In this document: positions 42,173-50,701 of the stretch, piece by piece
Position numbering within the stretch: position 1 is the stretch's first letter
Layout of the letters: the number at the start of each line of letters is the position of its first letter
Assembly (NCBI RefSeq): GCF_039543645.1
Contig: NZ_BAABKD010000002.1
Span: 1-64,000 of the forward strand
Origin: Paenalcaligenes hermetiae
Lineage (GTDB): Bacteria > Pseudomonadota > Gammaproteobacteria > Burkholderiales > Burkholderiaceae_B
Reading direction: 5' to 3'
DNA: 64,000 nt
The notes under the pieces: generated by a model
Seen by the model: only the letters and a program-made list of their open reading frames with translations
What the model was told of the DNA's origin: nothing
Databases searched by the model: none
Program-made: the position numbers and the translations under genes

Positions 42173-44194
42173 CTATAAACGGATAATAATGTTGAGATAA
42201 GTATCAATTTCGGCACGACTCTGCGGTGGAACCACAACCGTCGAATCTAGCTGCTCAATCACAGCAGGGCCATCTAGCACTAGCCCTGCTGGCAAATCAG
42301 AACGATGATAAACAGGAGTTTCCACTGCACCCACATCAGAAAACCACACCTGACGCTGATATATTGGCTCGGGTATGCGTCCCGTTGGCTCATGCTCTGG
42401 CAACTGAGCCTGCGGGACTAAACCCACCGCTTTGAGATTTAATCTAAATAAACTGACCGGAGCATCCTCCCGTTTATAGTTATATTCCCGTAAATGCTCT
42501 TGATTAAAAATAGCTATTAGCTCTGTTAGGTCGGTCACAGGCCGTGGGGCCGGTATGGCTAAAGAACGCCATTGTCCTTGATACATCATGTCTATTGTGC
42601 GCTCTAATACCATCTGCTCATGGGCCACCCCTTCGTGTGCCAAATGCTCGATGGCGGTTTGTTCTAAGCGCGTAAAAGCCGCCTCTAGCTCTTGTATATC
42701 TACCTCGCTGGCTTCTTTGATATAGCTTTCAGAAAAATCATGTTGTACATTCACCAGCAAGCAGCCTAAAGCAGAAGCCACTCCTGGGTTAGGGGGAACA
42801 ATCACCGCGGGAATAGATAGCTCCCGCGCAATAGCGACCCCATGTAGTGCCCCCGCGCCACCAAACGACACCAAGGCAAAGTCTCGCGGGTCATAACCTC
42901 GGCTGATCGACAGTAACCGAACGGCATCTGCCATATTGGCATTTGCCACATCAATAATAGCTTGAGCGGCCTCCTGCACGGATAAGCCAAAAGGCATGGC
43001 TACTCCTGCTTGCACCGCCTCAAACGCTAGCTCTGGCTGTAAGGTCACCTGCCCGCCAGCTAACCGAGTCCCTAATCGGCCTAAAACCACATTGGCATCG
43101 GTATTCGTTGGCTGTGTATTACCATTGCCATAACAAGCCGGCCCTGGATTTGCTCCAGCAGACTGTGGGCCGTTACGTAAAGAACCGACCTCATCTCGCC
43201 ACGCTAACGACCCACCTCCTGCGCCAATGGTTAATACCTCAATACTGGAAAAACGAATGGGATAACCAAACTCAATAAACCAGTCATTGGTAATCCGCGA
43301 CTGCCCGTCATAAGCCAATGACACATCCGTTGAGGTCCCTCCCATATCCAGCCCAATAGAGTTTTTAAAACCACACAACATCGCTATATGACGACTTGCA
43401 ATCGCTCCCGCTGCAATGCCGGAACCAGCCAACCGCGCTGAATACTGCTCTACCGCATCGGTGGTCATCACACCACCACCACTATGCAGCAGCAACAAAT
43501 CACTCTCGTAGCCACGACGCTTGAGCTCTTGACCTAACTGTTTGGTATAGCTAACTACAACCGGACTTAATGCCGCATTCATCACCGTTGTAGAAAAGCG
43601 CTCATGCTCAAAAATCTCAGGCATCACCTCAGAAGAAATAGACACGGGCACTTCAGGCAGCACTTCTTGTAAAATGGCACGCATGGCGCGTTCATTTTCT
43701 GGATTCATATACGCATTCATAAAACAAACCGCGATGGCTTCTACACCTCTACGTTTCAGAATGCGAGCCACCTGACGCGCTTGCTCTTTATCCAAAGGCG
43801 TGACCACCAGCCCCTGCGCGTCAATACGTTCAGTCACGGTGAGTCGATCACGACGCGGCACATGCGGCGGAGCCACATCCTTATAAATATCCCAAAGGTC
43901 CTCTTTATTGGCTCGTCGAATCTCTATCACATCCCTAAAGCCTTCGGTACAAATCATGGCGGTTCGCGGCAAGCGACGAGTAATTAACGCATTCGTCGCT
44001 ACCGTCGTACCATGAGAAAATAACGACACGCGACTTAGGTCTGCGCCAACCTTATCGACAGCGTTCAAAATGCCCTCGATAGGATTCGTCGTCGAAGAAG
44101 TTTTTTCGATGGTAATCGCTCCCGTGTGTTCATCCATGACACAAATATCTGTAAAGGTTCCACCTACATCCACCGCCACTCGAATATGTCTCAT
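42173..44194 (-). CDS. hyuA: Hydantoinase A/oxoprolinase family protein
   Basis: A 673-residue alpha subunit with the actin-like ATPase fold. VAVDVGGTFTDICVMD at the N-terminus is the phosphate-1 loop, LFSHGTTVATNALI follows, and IGLDMGGTSTDVSLAY near residue 290 is the second phosphate motif. ALVSFGGAGALHG and the C-terminal DGPAVIEQLDSTVVVPP are also family marks. It probably phosphorylates and opens an amide or lactam ring, or activates a carbonyl for carboxylation, together with HyuB. ATG 44194 has GAGGAG six bases upstream. An AraC-type regulator lies 74 bp upstream on the same strand. Confidence 0.9.
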   Translation of the reverse strand: MRHIRVAVDVGGTFTDICVMDEHTGAITIEKTSSTTNPIEGILNAVDKVGADLSRVSLFSHGTTVATNALITRRLPRTAMICTEGFRDVIEIRRANKEDLWDIYKDVAPPHVPRRDRLTVTERIDAQGLVVTPLDKEQARQVARILKRRGVEAIAVCFMNAYMNPENERAMRAILQEVLPEVPVSISSEVMPEIFEHERFSTTVMNAALSPVVVSYTKQLGQELKRRGYESDLLLLHSGGGVMTTDAVEQYSARLAGSGIAAGAIASRHIAMLCGFKNSIGLDMGGTSTDVSLAYDGQSRITNDWFIEFGYPIRFSSIEVLTIGAGGGSLAWRDEVGSLRNGPQSAGANPGPACYGNGNTQPTNTDANVVLGRLGTRLAGGQVTLQPELAFEAVQAGVAMPFGLSVQEAAQAIIDVANANMADAVRLLSISRGYDPRDFALVSFGGAGALHGVAIARELSIPAVIVPPNPGVASALGCLLVNVQHDFSESYIKEASEVDIQELEAAFTRLEQTAIEHLAHEGVAHEQMVLERTIDMMYQGQWRSLAIPAPRPVTDLTELIAIFNQEHLREYNYKREDAPVSLFRLNLKAVGLVPQAQLPEHEPTGRIPEPIYQRQVWFSDVGAVETPVYHRSDLPAGLVLDGPAVIEQLDSTVVVPPQSRAEIDTYLNIIIRL

Positions 44195-44268
44195 CTCAAA
44201 CTCCTCATTGCTTAAGACAACAGCTGCCCCTACCCATTTAAAGGCATATCTAAAAAAGCGAAACGCCA

Positions 44269-45267
44269 CTAGTGATTGGTTTTTACAATAAATTGACGGT
44301 GACTTTGCTCGCGCTGCTGTGCTTGCTCGCGATAATATGCCCTCGCCTCTGTGGGAGTACGCCCAAAATAATTTTTATAAAGCTGACTAAATGACGCAGG
44401 ACTCGTAAATCCCCACTCATACGCAATCTCAGCAATCGTTCGGTTGTCTCGATTTTGCTGAAGGGTCGAGTTCGCCATCAATAAGCGCTGCTCCTGTAAC
44501 CAGCTCCCTACGGTTTGCCCACGCGCACGAAATAAAGCATGTAAATAGCGCACAGAGATCCCGCACGCCGCCGCTACATCATGGGGGCGAATGGCTCGTC
44601 TTAAGTGATCACGAATATACTTTTCTGCTCTGGCTAAATGAGCCGCCTGCACCGAGCTAAGATTAGACTGTTGCGGCGTCACATCCGCTAAGGCCAACAC
44701 CAACAAATCCACTAAATGATTGCCAATGGTTTGCTTAGCCAAACCATCCATATGACTTAGTCGGTGCGATAGCAAACGTACCATTTCTACCATCAGCTCA
44801 CCGGCACCAGCACGCGCATCAAACGCCAACGAAACCAGTTTTTGTGGAAAACTAATGCGACTTCCCAAAACCGCCGCAGGAATTTTTAAAACCCACAACC
44901 GATTTGCCTGGGTATAACTCAAACGATAAGGCTCATGGCTACGTTGCAAAATAAATGCACCCGGCTCACAACCCACATCACGATTCCCCTGAGTGAAATC
45001 AATAGGCTGCTTATCTGGTATAGTGACCAAATAGTTTTCTTCGTGCTCATGGCGCAAATGTTCATCTTTTCGCTGATATAATAATCCGTCCGAATCAAGC
45101 CGAGACAAAGAAATCGGCCCCAGGTCCCAGGCACATAAATGCCCCTGAAACTGTGTTTCGGTATTAAAATCCACGCTTAAAGAAAAGTAGGTTTTTGTAA
45201 CGACCTGCTCCCAATAGCTTTTACGCCGATGGGGCTGCTCGTTGATGGTTGTATAGTGAGTCTGCAT
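44269..45267 (-). CDS. AraC-family transcriptional regulator
   Basis: A 332-residue regulator. The N-terminal two-thirds is an AraC-binding-like domain of the FeaR/NtdR type (FSLSVDFNTETQFQGHLCAWD, GAFILQRSHEPYRLSY). The C-terminal about 100 residues hold two helix-turn-helices: IRPHDVAAACGISVRYLHALF and RTIAEIAYEWGFTSPASFSQLYKNYFGRTPTEAR. ATG 45267 is chosen over the adjacent GTG because GGAGG lies six bases before it. Its place directly upstream of hyuAB suggests it controls them; the inducer is unknown. Confidence 0.9.
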   Translation of the reverse strand: MQTHYTTINEQPHRRKSYWEQVVTKTYFSLSVDFNTETQFQGHLCAWDLGPISLSRLDSDGLLYQRKDEHLRHEHEENYLVTIPDKQPIDFTQGNRDVGCEPGAFILQRSHEPYRLSYTQANRLWVLKIPAAVLGSRISFPQKLVSLAFDARAGAGELMVEMVRLLSHRLSHMDGLAKQTIGNHLVDLLVLALADVTPQQSNLSSVQAAHLARAEKYIRDHLRRAIRPHDVAAACGISVRYLHALFRARGQTVGSWLQEQRLLMANSTLQQNRDNRTIAEIAYEWGFTSPASFSQLYKNYFGRTPTEARAYYREQAQQREQSHRQFIVKTNH

Positions 45268-45423
45268 CACTATCCTCCCTGGTTAAACAATGCTCCGGCA
45301 CGACTGTCCTTTAGGATCTATTTCTGCCCGCATTGATAGCTGTCTCCGTTACTACCTTGTTCTTATCGTTGATTCCATTCTAGTAACCCGCTTAATCCCT
45401 TACAAGTCAATACTTTATAGAGA

Positions 45424-45449
45424 GCGCATAAAAGCTTACGCTTATGCGC
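45424..45449. promoter_or_regulatory. Inverted repeat in the araC-prmB divergent region
   Basis: GCGCATAA (45424-45431) and TTATGCGC (45442-45449), 10 nt apart, in the 217-bp gap between the divergent AraC-type gene and prmB. It may be an operator or a prmB leader hairpin. No consensus promoter was identified in this gap. Confidence 0.35.
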
Positions 45450-45484
45450 AATATTAGGGAAATCAATTAGTTAATGATTTTTAT

Positions 45485-46468
45485 ATGACAGCCTCCCAAC
45501 AAAACACCCATGATTACCCGTCTGCTAACCATAAGTGTGATGGAGTAAATTCAATCCATAACTGCCTTTATACAGAGGCGGCTCAAGAACTACGCACCGT
45601 TCGCGATTTACTACGTTGGTCACTCAGTCAATTTCAACGTCATCAACTAATTTTTGGCCACGGTAGCGATAACGCCTGGGACGAAGCCATTTATTTGATT
45701 TTGCATGGCCTACATCTACCCTTAGATCAGTTAGAGCCCTTTTTGGATGCACGTCTTACTTTTAGTGAACGTCAACAGGTCATCCAATTGATCCGCCGTC
45801 GTTGTGAAGAGCGCTTACCCGCGGCCTACATAACAGGAGAAGCCTGGTTACAAGGTTTTCGCTTTAAAGTTAGTCCCGATTGCATTATTCCACGCTCCCC
45901 CATTGCTGAGCTTCTTAGCACCCAGCTCTCACCGTGGGTTGAAGACCCTTTTGCGATTCGCTCTGTGTTAGATGTCTGCACTGGTTCAGGTTGCTTGGCC
46001 ATTTTAGCGGCCTATGCCTTCCCAGAAGCTCACGTCGATGGGGTGGATATATCCCCTGCCGCCTTAGCCATCGCCAAAGAAAACATCGAGGATCATGGTC
46101 TCACGGAGCGCGTTTGCGCCTTACAAAGTGATTTATACGAAGCCGTAGCAAATAAAAGCTATGACATCATTATCTCGAACCCACCCTACGTGAACGAGCA
46201 ATCCATGCAGCAATTACCGGCTGAGTATCAGCATGAGCCGCGTTTAGCCTTGGCTGGTGGAGAAGATGGTATGGATTTGGTTCGCACCATTGTGAAACAA
46301 GCTGCGCTCCATCTCAATGATGGAGGCGTTCTGATTCTGGAAATCGGGCATGAATACGACCATTTTTGCGCTGCTTTTCCCGACTTAGCCCCTATTTGGT
46401 TAAGCACCGCAACTGCTGACGATCAAATTCTGCTTCTAGACAAAACACAGCTTTTATCTTTGCTTTAA
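45485..46468 (+). CDS. prmB: Ribosomal protein L3 N5-glutamine methyltransferase
   Basis: SAM-dependent methyltransferase that modifies a glutamine of ribosomal protein L3. The protein is 327 residues (E. coli PrmB 310). The N-terminal helical domain (DLLRWSLSQFQRHQLIFGHG, AIYLILHGLHLPLD) is PrmB-like, followed by LPAAYITGEAWLQGFRFKV and PRSPIAEL. The Rossmann core has DVCTGSGCLAILAA for SAM and the catalytic ISNPPYVN. The ILHGLHLP and PRSPIAEL elements distinguish it from PrmC. ATG 45485 lacks a clear ribosome site. yheS follows 13 bp later. Confidence 0.92.
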   Translation: MTASQQNTHDYPSANHKCDGVNSIHNCLYTEAAQELRTVRDLLRWSLSQFQRHQLIFGHGSDNAWDEAIYLILHGLHLPLDQLEPFLDARLTFSERQQVIQLIRRRCEERLPAAYITGEAWLQGFRFKVSPDCIIPRSPIAELLSTQLSPWVEDPFAIRSVLDVCTGSGCLAILAAYAFPEAHVDGVDISPAALAIAKENIEDHGLTERVCALQSDLYEAVANKSYDIIISNPPYVNEQSMQQLPAEYQHEPRLALAGGEDGMDLVRTIVKQAALHLNDGGVLILEIGHEYDHFCAAFPDLAPIWLSTATADDQILLLDKTQLLSLL

Positions 46469-46481
46469 TAGAGGAATATCC

Positions 46482-48413
46482 GTGATTCGAGCCACGCAAC
46501 TTAGCTTACGCCGGGGCGTCAAAACCCTGTTGGAACAAACCGATTTCGTTATTAATCCAAACGAACGCGTTGGTGTGGTAGGCAAAAATGGCGCCGGCAA
46601 GACCACATTATTTGCCCTCTTGCAACAGCAAATCGACCCCGATAGCGGCTCGCTGTCTCTACCACCTAGCTGGCGCATTGCAGCCGTAGAGCAAATGATC
46701 CCCGATCTACAGCGCCCAGCTCGCGAATTTGTTATAGATGGGGATCAACACCTACGTCAGCTTCAAGCACAACGCGCCCAAACCCCTGACTCTGAGGGTG
46801 AACGCATTGCCCAGCTCGAAGCGGAGCTTATCGAGGCCGATGCGTGGAGTGCTCATGCTCGAGCCGAACAGCTGCTCGCTGGCTTAGGCTTTCGTCCCGA
46901 CCAATGGCTACTACCTGTGGCTCAGTTTTCGGGGGGGTGGCAAATGCGATTGGCATTGGCTCGAGCGCTGATGGCTCCTTCGGATTTACTCTTATTGGAC
47001 GAGCCCACCAACCACCTTGATTTAGACGCCATGATATGGCTGGAGCGCTGGCTACAAAGCTATGCGGGCACTGTGCTTGTTATCTCTCACGATACCGAGT
47101 TTTTAGATGCTATTAGTACTCACATTCTCCACTTTGAGCAAAAACAACTGATTAAATATCGGGGTAACTACACTCAATTCCTTTCCCAACGCGCCGAACG
47201 TTTACGTCAGGACCAGCTGGCCTGGGAAAAACAACAGCGTGAGGTCGCTCATCTCCAAGCCTTTATTGATCGCTTTAAAGCCAAAGCCACCAAAGCCAAA
47301 CAAGCCCAAAGTCGCGTAAAAGCCTTAGCTCGTATGCAGGAACTGGCTCCCGTACGCTTAGATAGTCGTATCCAGTTTACGCTGCCAACCCCTGAGCACA
47401 TGCCAGACCCTTTGCTCCGTTTAGTCGAAACGGACCTGGGCTATACCCACCCCTCTGTGAGCACTATTCTCCAAAAAGTCACCGTTGATATACGCAGCGG
47501 CAGTCGCATTGGCGTACTCGGTATGAACGGAGCCGGTAAAAGTACCTTGATCAAAACCCTAGCAGGCGAGCTCAAACCTTTAACCGGAGAACTCATTCCC
47601 TCCGCACGTTTAACCATTGGTTATTTTGCTCAGCATCAACTTGATATGATTGATGCCAGGCTTAGCCCTATTCAGCACTTACAACGCATTGCCCCCGATA
47701 TGCGTGAACAAGAACTACGTAATTACTTAGGACGCTTTGCTTTTAGTGGAGACATGGCCACCGACACAACCGCTGGCTTTTCTGGTGGAGAAAAAGCCCG
47801 CCTCGCTTTAGCGCTTATTGTCTGGCATAAACCAAACTTGCTGTTATTAGACGAGCCGACCAACCACTTAGATGTAGAAACCCGTGAAGCACTGGCTGCG
47901 GCACTGGCTGAGTACGAAGGAAGTGTGCTCGTCGTATCCCACGACCGTCAACTCTTACGTTCTACAGTCGATGAGTTTTGGATTGTGGCAGATGGTCAAA
48001 TTAACGAGTTTGATGGTGATTTAGAAGATTATAGAAACTGGTTGTTAGCTCGAGCCTCGACTCAGCGTCAACAAGACAAACCCGCCTTGTCAGGCGAGCT
48101 TATTATCGATCGCCGCACTCAGCGACGCTTAGAAGCTGAGGCTCGCCAAAAAATAGCCACGTTGCGCCGTCCATTAGAAAAGCAAATCACCTATATCGAA
48201 AAACGTATGGAACAACAACAGCAACGCTTAGATGAGCTGGATAGTTTGATTGCCGACCCCGCTTTTTATGAAGATGCCTACAAACAAGAGCGCCCAGAGC
48301 GACTCGCCGAGCATGGGGAACTGAATAAAAGCCTAACAGAGCTAGAAGAACAGTGGCTAGCACTACACGAGCAAATCGAACAGATCGAGGCCGAGCATCA
48401 GCTAAATAGCTGA
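46482..48413 (+). CDS. yheS: ABC-F family ATPase, YheS type
   Basis: A cytosolic ABC-F protein with two ATPase domains and no membrane segments, 643 residues (E. coli YheS 637). Site 1 has VGKNGAGKTTLFALL, FSGGWQMRLALARAL and LLLLDEPTNHLDLDAMIWLE. Site 2 has LGMNGAGKSTLIKTL, FSGGEKARLALALIV and LDEPTNHLDVETREAL. The P-site tRNA-interaction linker (KAKATKAKQAQSRVKALARMQ) and a C-terminal coiled coil are present. ABC-F proteins act on stalled ribosomes at the E site. GTG 46482 has GAGGA seven bases upstream. It forms an operon with prmB, another ribosome-linked gene. Confidence 0.93.
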   Translation: MIRATQLSLRRGVKTLLEQTDFVINPNERVGVVGKNGAGKTTLFALLQQQIDPDSGSLSLPPSWRIAAVEQMIPDLQRPAREFVIDGDQHLRQLQAQRAQTPDSEGERIAQLEAELIEADAWSAHARAEQLLAGLGFRPDQWLLPVAQFSGGWQMRLALARALMAPSDLLLLDEPTNHLDLDAMIWLERWLQSYAGTVLVISHDTEFLDAISTHILHFEQKQLIKYRGNYTQFLSQRAERLRQDQLAWEKQQREVAHLQAFIDRFKAKATKAKQAQSRVKALARMQELAPVRLDSRIQFTLPTPEHMPDPLLRLVETDLGYTHPSVSTILQKVTVDIRSGSRIGVLGMNGAGKSTLIKTLAGELKPLTGELIPSARLTIGYFAQHQLDMIDARLSPIQHLQRIAPDMREQELRNYLGRFAFSGDMATDTTAGFSGGEKARLALALIVWHKPNLLLLDEPTNHLDVETREALAAALAEYEGSVLVVSHDRQLLRSTVDEFWIVADGQINEFDGDLEDYRNWLLARASTQRQQDKPALSGELIIDRRTQRRLEAEARQKIATLRRPLEKQITYIEKRMEQQQQRLDELDSLIADPAFYEDAYKQERPERLAEHGELNKSLTELEEQWLALHEQIEQIEAEHQLNS

Positions 48414-48419
48414 TGCTCG
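48392..48419. terminator. Hairpin spanning the yheS stop codon
   Basis: A perfect 12-bp stem (CGAGCATCAGCT with AGCTGATGCTCG) and AAAT loop; the TGA stop at 48411-48413 is inside the 3' arm. It separates convergent yheS and uvrD (stop at 48428). No T-run follows, so its role in termination or 3'-end protection is inferred. Confidence 0.5.
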
Positions 48420-48427
48420 CACCGTTA

Positions 48428-50701
48428 TTAGCCTCCAGCAATAATCGTCAGTTTCGCTACGCCGAGTGCTAAGGTTTTAGTGCCAGCCTCACGAAAATGA
48501 ATTTGTGCTTGAGCTTCGTTACCACTACCACTTAAGGTCAGAATCGTGCCCTCGCCAAATTTGGGGTGAGCCACACCTTGCCCCACCCGAAAATGCTGGT
48601 CCCCTACAATTAAGCCGCTTTTAGCCACTGTGGAAGCCATGCCAGCGGTAGCACGTTGACGCGCCTGATTCCAGCCATGTGCCTCTCGACCAAAACCTCC
48701 TACCCAAGCACTTTGTGCAACAGGCGCGGCTTGACGAGGAGTTAGCCATTTTAAATGTGCGTCAGGCAGCTCATCCAAAAAACGCGAACGCGTCGCATAA
48801 CGTGTTTTTCCATGCAGCATACGACTCTGCGCTAACGTCAAATACACGCGCCGGCGTCCCCGTGTCAGTGCTACGTACATCAGTCGACGCTCTTCTTCCA
48901 AGCCGTTTAATTCAGCTAGACTATTTTCATGAGGGAACAACCCCTCTTCTAAGCCCGTAATAAATACGGCATCAAACTCTAGTCCTTTGGCTGCATGAAT
49001 TGTCATTAACTGCACTGCGGCCTGCCCGGCTTGAGCTTGATTGTCTCCGGCTTCTAACGAGGCATGCGATAAAAAAGCCGCCAAAGGAGACATCGCAGAT
49101 AAAACAGCCATACCATTTTCATCTACTGCCGGCTCTGGACTCACAGGAATACGACCTGCTACCTCTTCTGTCAGGCCTTCTTCCATAACAAAAACGGTCG
49201 CTGCATTAACGAGCTCTTGTAAGTTTTCTAAACGATCCGCACCCTCACGGTCATTTTTATAATGTTCAAGCAAGCCACTATCATGAATCACCTGCTCGAT
49301 CAGATCAGGCAGGGGCAGCATTTGTGCCTGTGCCGCCAATTGATTAATAAGAGCAACAAATTTCCCAAGATTGGTGCCAGCACGACCTGTCATATAGGGT
49401 ACAGCGCGGTATAAACTACAATTATACTGACGCGCATAATCACCCAGCTGCTCTAAAGAGCGCGCACCTATGCCACGCGTAGGAAAATTCACCACACGTA
49501 ACCAAGACGTATCAGCGTTAGGGTTATCAATCAAACGCAAATATGCCAACACATGCTTGATCTCTTGGCGCTCAAAAAAACGCTGTCCGCCATAGACCTT
49601 GTAGGGAATCGCGGAACTAAATAACTGATGCTCTAAAACCCGAGACTGCGCATTACTACGATAGAGCACGGCAACCTGATCTGGCGCATAACCATCTTTT
49701 AAAAGCGCTTTGATTTCTTCTACCACCCACTGCGCTTCTAATGCATCAGAGGGCTTTTCCACCACTCGCACGGCTTCACCCTGACCCGAATCGGTCCAGA
49801 GCTTTTTTCCTAAACGATCCGCATTATGCGAAATTAAAGCATTAGCCGCATCCAAAATATGCCCACTGGAGCGATAATTCTGCTCTAAGCGCACCACATT
49901 CCCTTTGGCATAATCACGCTCAAAGCATTTCATGTTGCTAATGTCTGCGCCACGAAAAGCATAGATGGATTGATCATCATCACCCACGGCAAATAAGCAG
50001 GCTTGATCCCCCGCAAGCAGGGTCAACCAGGCATACTGCAGCGGATTCGTGTCTTGGAACTCATCAATCAAAATATGAGAAAAGCGCTGCTGATAATGCT
50101 GACGCAACGGTGCATGATGTAGTAATAGTTCATAAGCACGCAGCAAAAGCTCGGCAAAGTCCACCACACCCTCGCGCTCGCATTGGGCTTGATAGAGCTC
50201 ATAAAGCTCGACTAAACGCCGTGTATGGGGATCATAGGCCTCTATGGCATGGGGACGTAGTCCTTTTTCTTTTTCAGCATTGATAAAACGCTGTACATCA
50301 CGCGCAGGATATTTTTCATCATCGATATTATTAGCTTTGAGTAAACGCCGTATTGCTGCAAGCTGATCAGCGCTGTCTAATATCTGAAAACTTTGTACTA
50401 AACCCGCGTCTTGATGATGCAAGCGCAATAAGCGATTACATAGTCCATGAAACGTACCCACCCACATGCCACGGGTGTCAATCGGCAATAAAGCACTAAG
50501 CCGCGTCAGCATCTCGCGCGCGGCTTTATTGGTAAAGGTCACTGCCATTAACGCATATGGACTAAGACCTTGCTGCATGAGCCAAGCCATGCGGGTGGTT
50601 AGCACCCGCGTTTTTCCACTTCCCGCCCCCGCTAAGATCAGCGTATGTTGGGCGGGCTGTGTAACGGCTTGTTGTTGTTGAGGGTTAAGACTATCAATCA
50701 T
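48428..50701 (-). CDS. uvrD: DNA helicase UvrD
   Basis: Superfamily 1A 3'-5' helicase for excision and mismatch repair. The protein is 757 residues (E. coli 720). Motif Ia/Walker A is LILAGAGSGKTRVLTTR, motif Ib is AVTFTNKAAREM, Walker B is ILIDEFQDTNPLQYAWL, motif III is VGDDDQSIYAFRGAD, motif IV is RLEQNYRSSG, and motifs V and VI are TIHAAKGLEFDAVF and EERRLMYVALTRGRRR. The C-terminal tail GVAHPKFGEGTILTL is the UvrD/PcrA tudor-like RNA-polymerase-interacting domain, which separates it from Rep. Start ATG 50701 overlaps the desaturase stop by 4 bp. No LexA box was found nearby. Confidence 0.95.
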   Translation of the reverse strand: MIDSLNPQQQQAVTQPAQHTLILAGAGSGKTRVLTTRMAWLMQQGLSPYALMAVTFTNKAAREMLTRLSALLPIDTRGMWVGTFHGLCNRLLRLHHQDAGLVQSFQILDSADQLAAIRRLLKANNIDDEKYPARDVQRFINAEKEKGLRPHAIEAYDPHTRRLVELYELYQAQCEREGVVDFAELLLRAYELLLHHAPLRQHYQQRFSHILIDEFQDTNPLQYAWLTLLAGDQACLFAVGDDDQSIYAFRGADISNMKCFERDYAKGNVVRLEQNYRSSGHILDAANALISHNADRLGKKLWTDSGQGEAVRVVEKPSDALEAQWVVEEIKALLKDGYAPDQVAVLYRSNAQSRVLEHQLFSSAIPYKVYGGQRFFERQEIKHVLAYLRLIDNPNADTSWLRVVNFPTRGIGARSLEQLGDYARQYNCSLYRAVPYMTGRAGTNLGKFVALINQLAAQAQMLPLPDLIEQVIHDSGLLEHYKNDREGADRLENLQELVNAATVFVMEEGLTEEVAGRIPVSPEPAVDENGMAVLSAMSPLAAFLSHASLEAGDNQAQAGQAAVQLMTIHAAKGLEFDAVFITGLEEGLFPHENSLAELNGLEEERRLMYVALTRGRRRVYLTLAQSRMLHGKTRYATRSRFLDELPDAHLKWLTPRQAAPVAQSAWVGGFGREAHGWNQARQRATAGMASTVAKSGLIVGDQHFRVGQGVAHPKFGEGTILTLSGSGNEAQAQIHFREAGTKTLALGVAKLTIIAGG

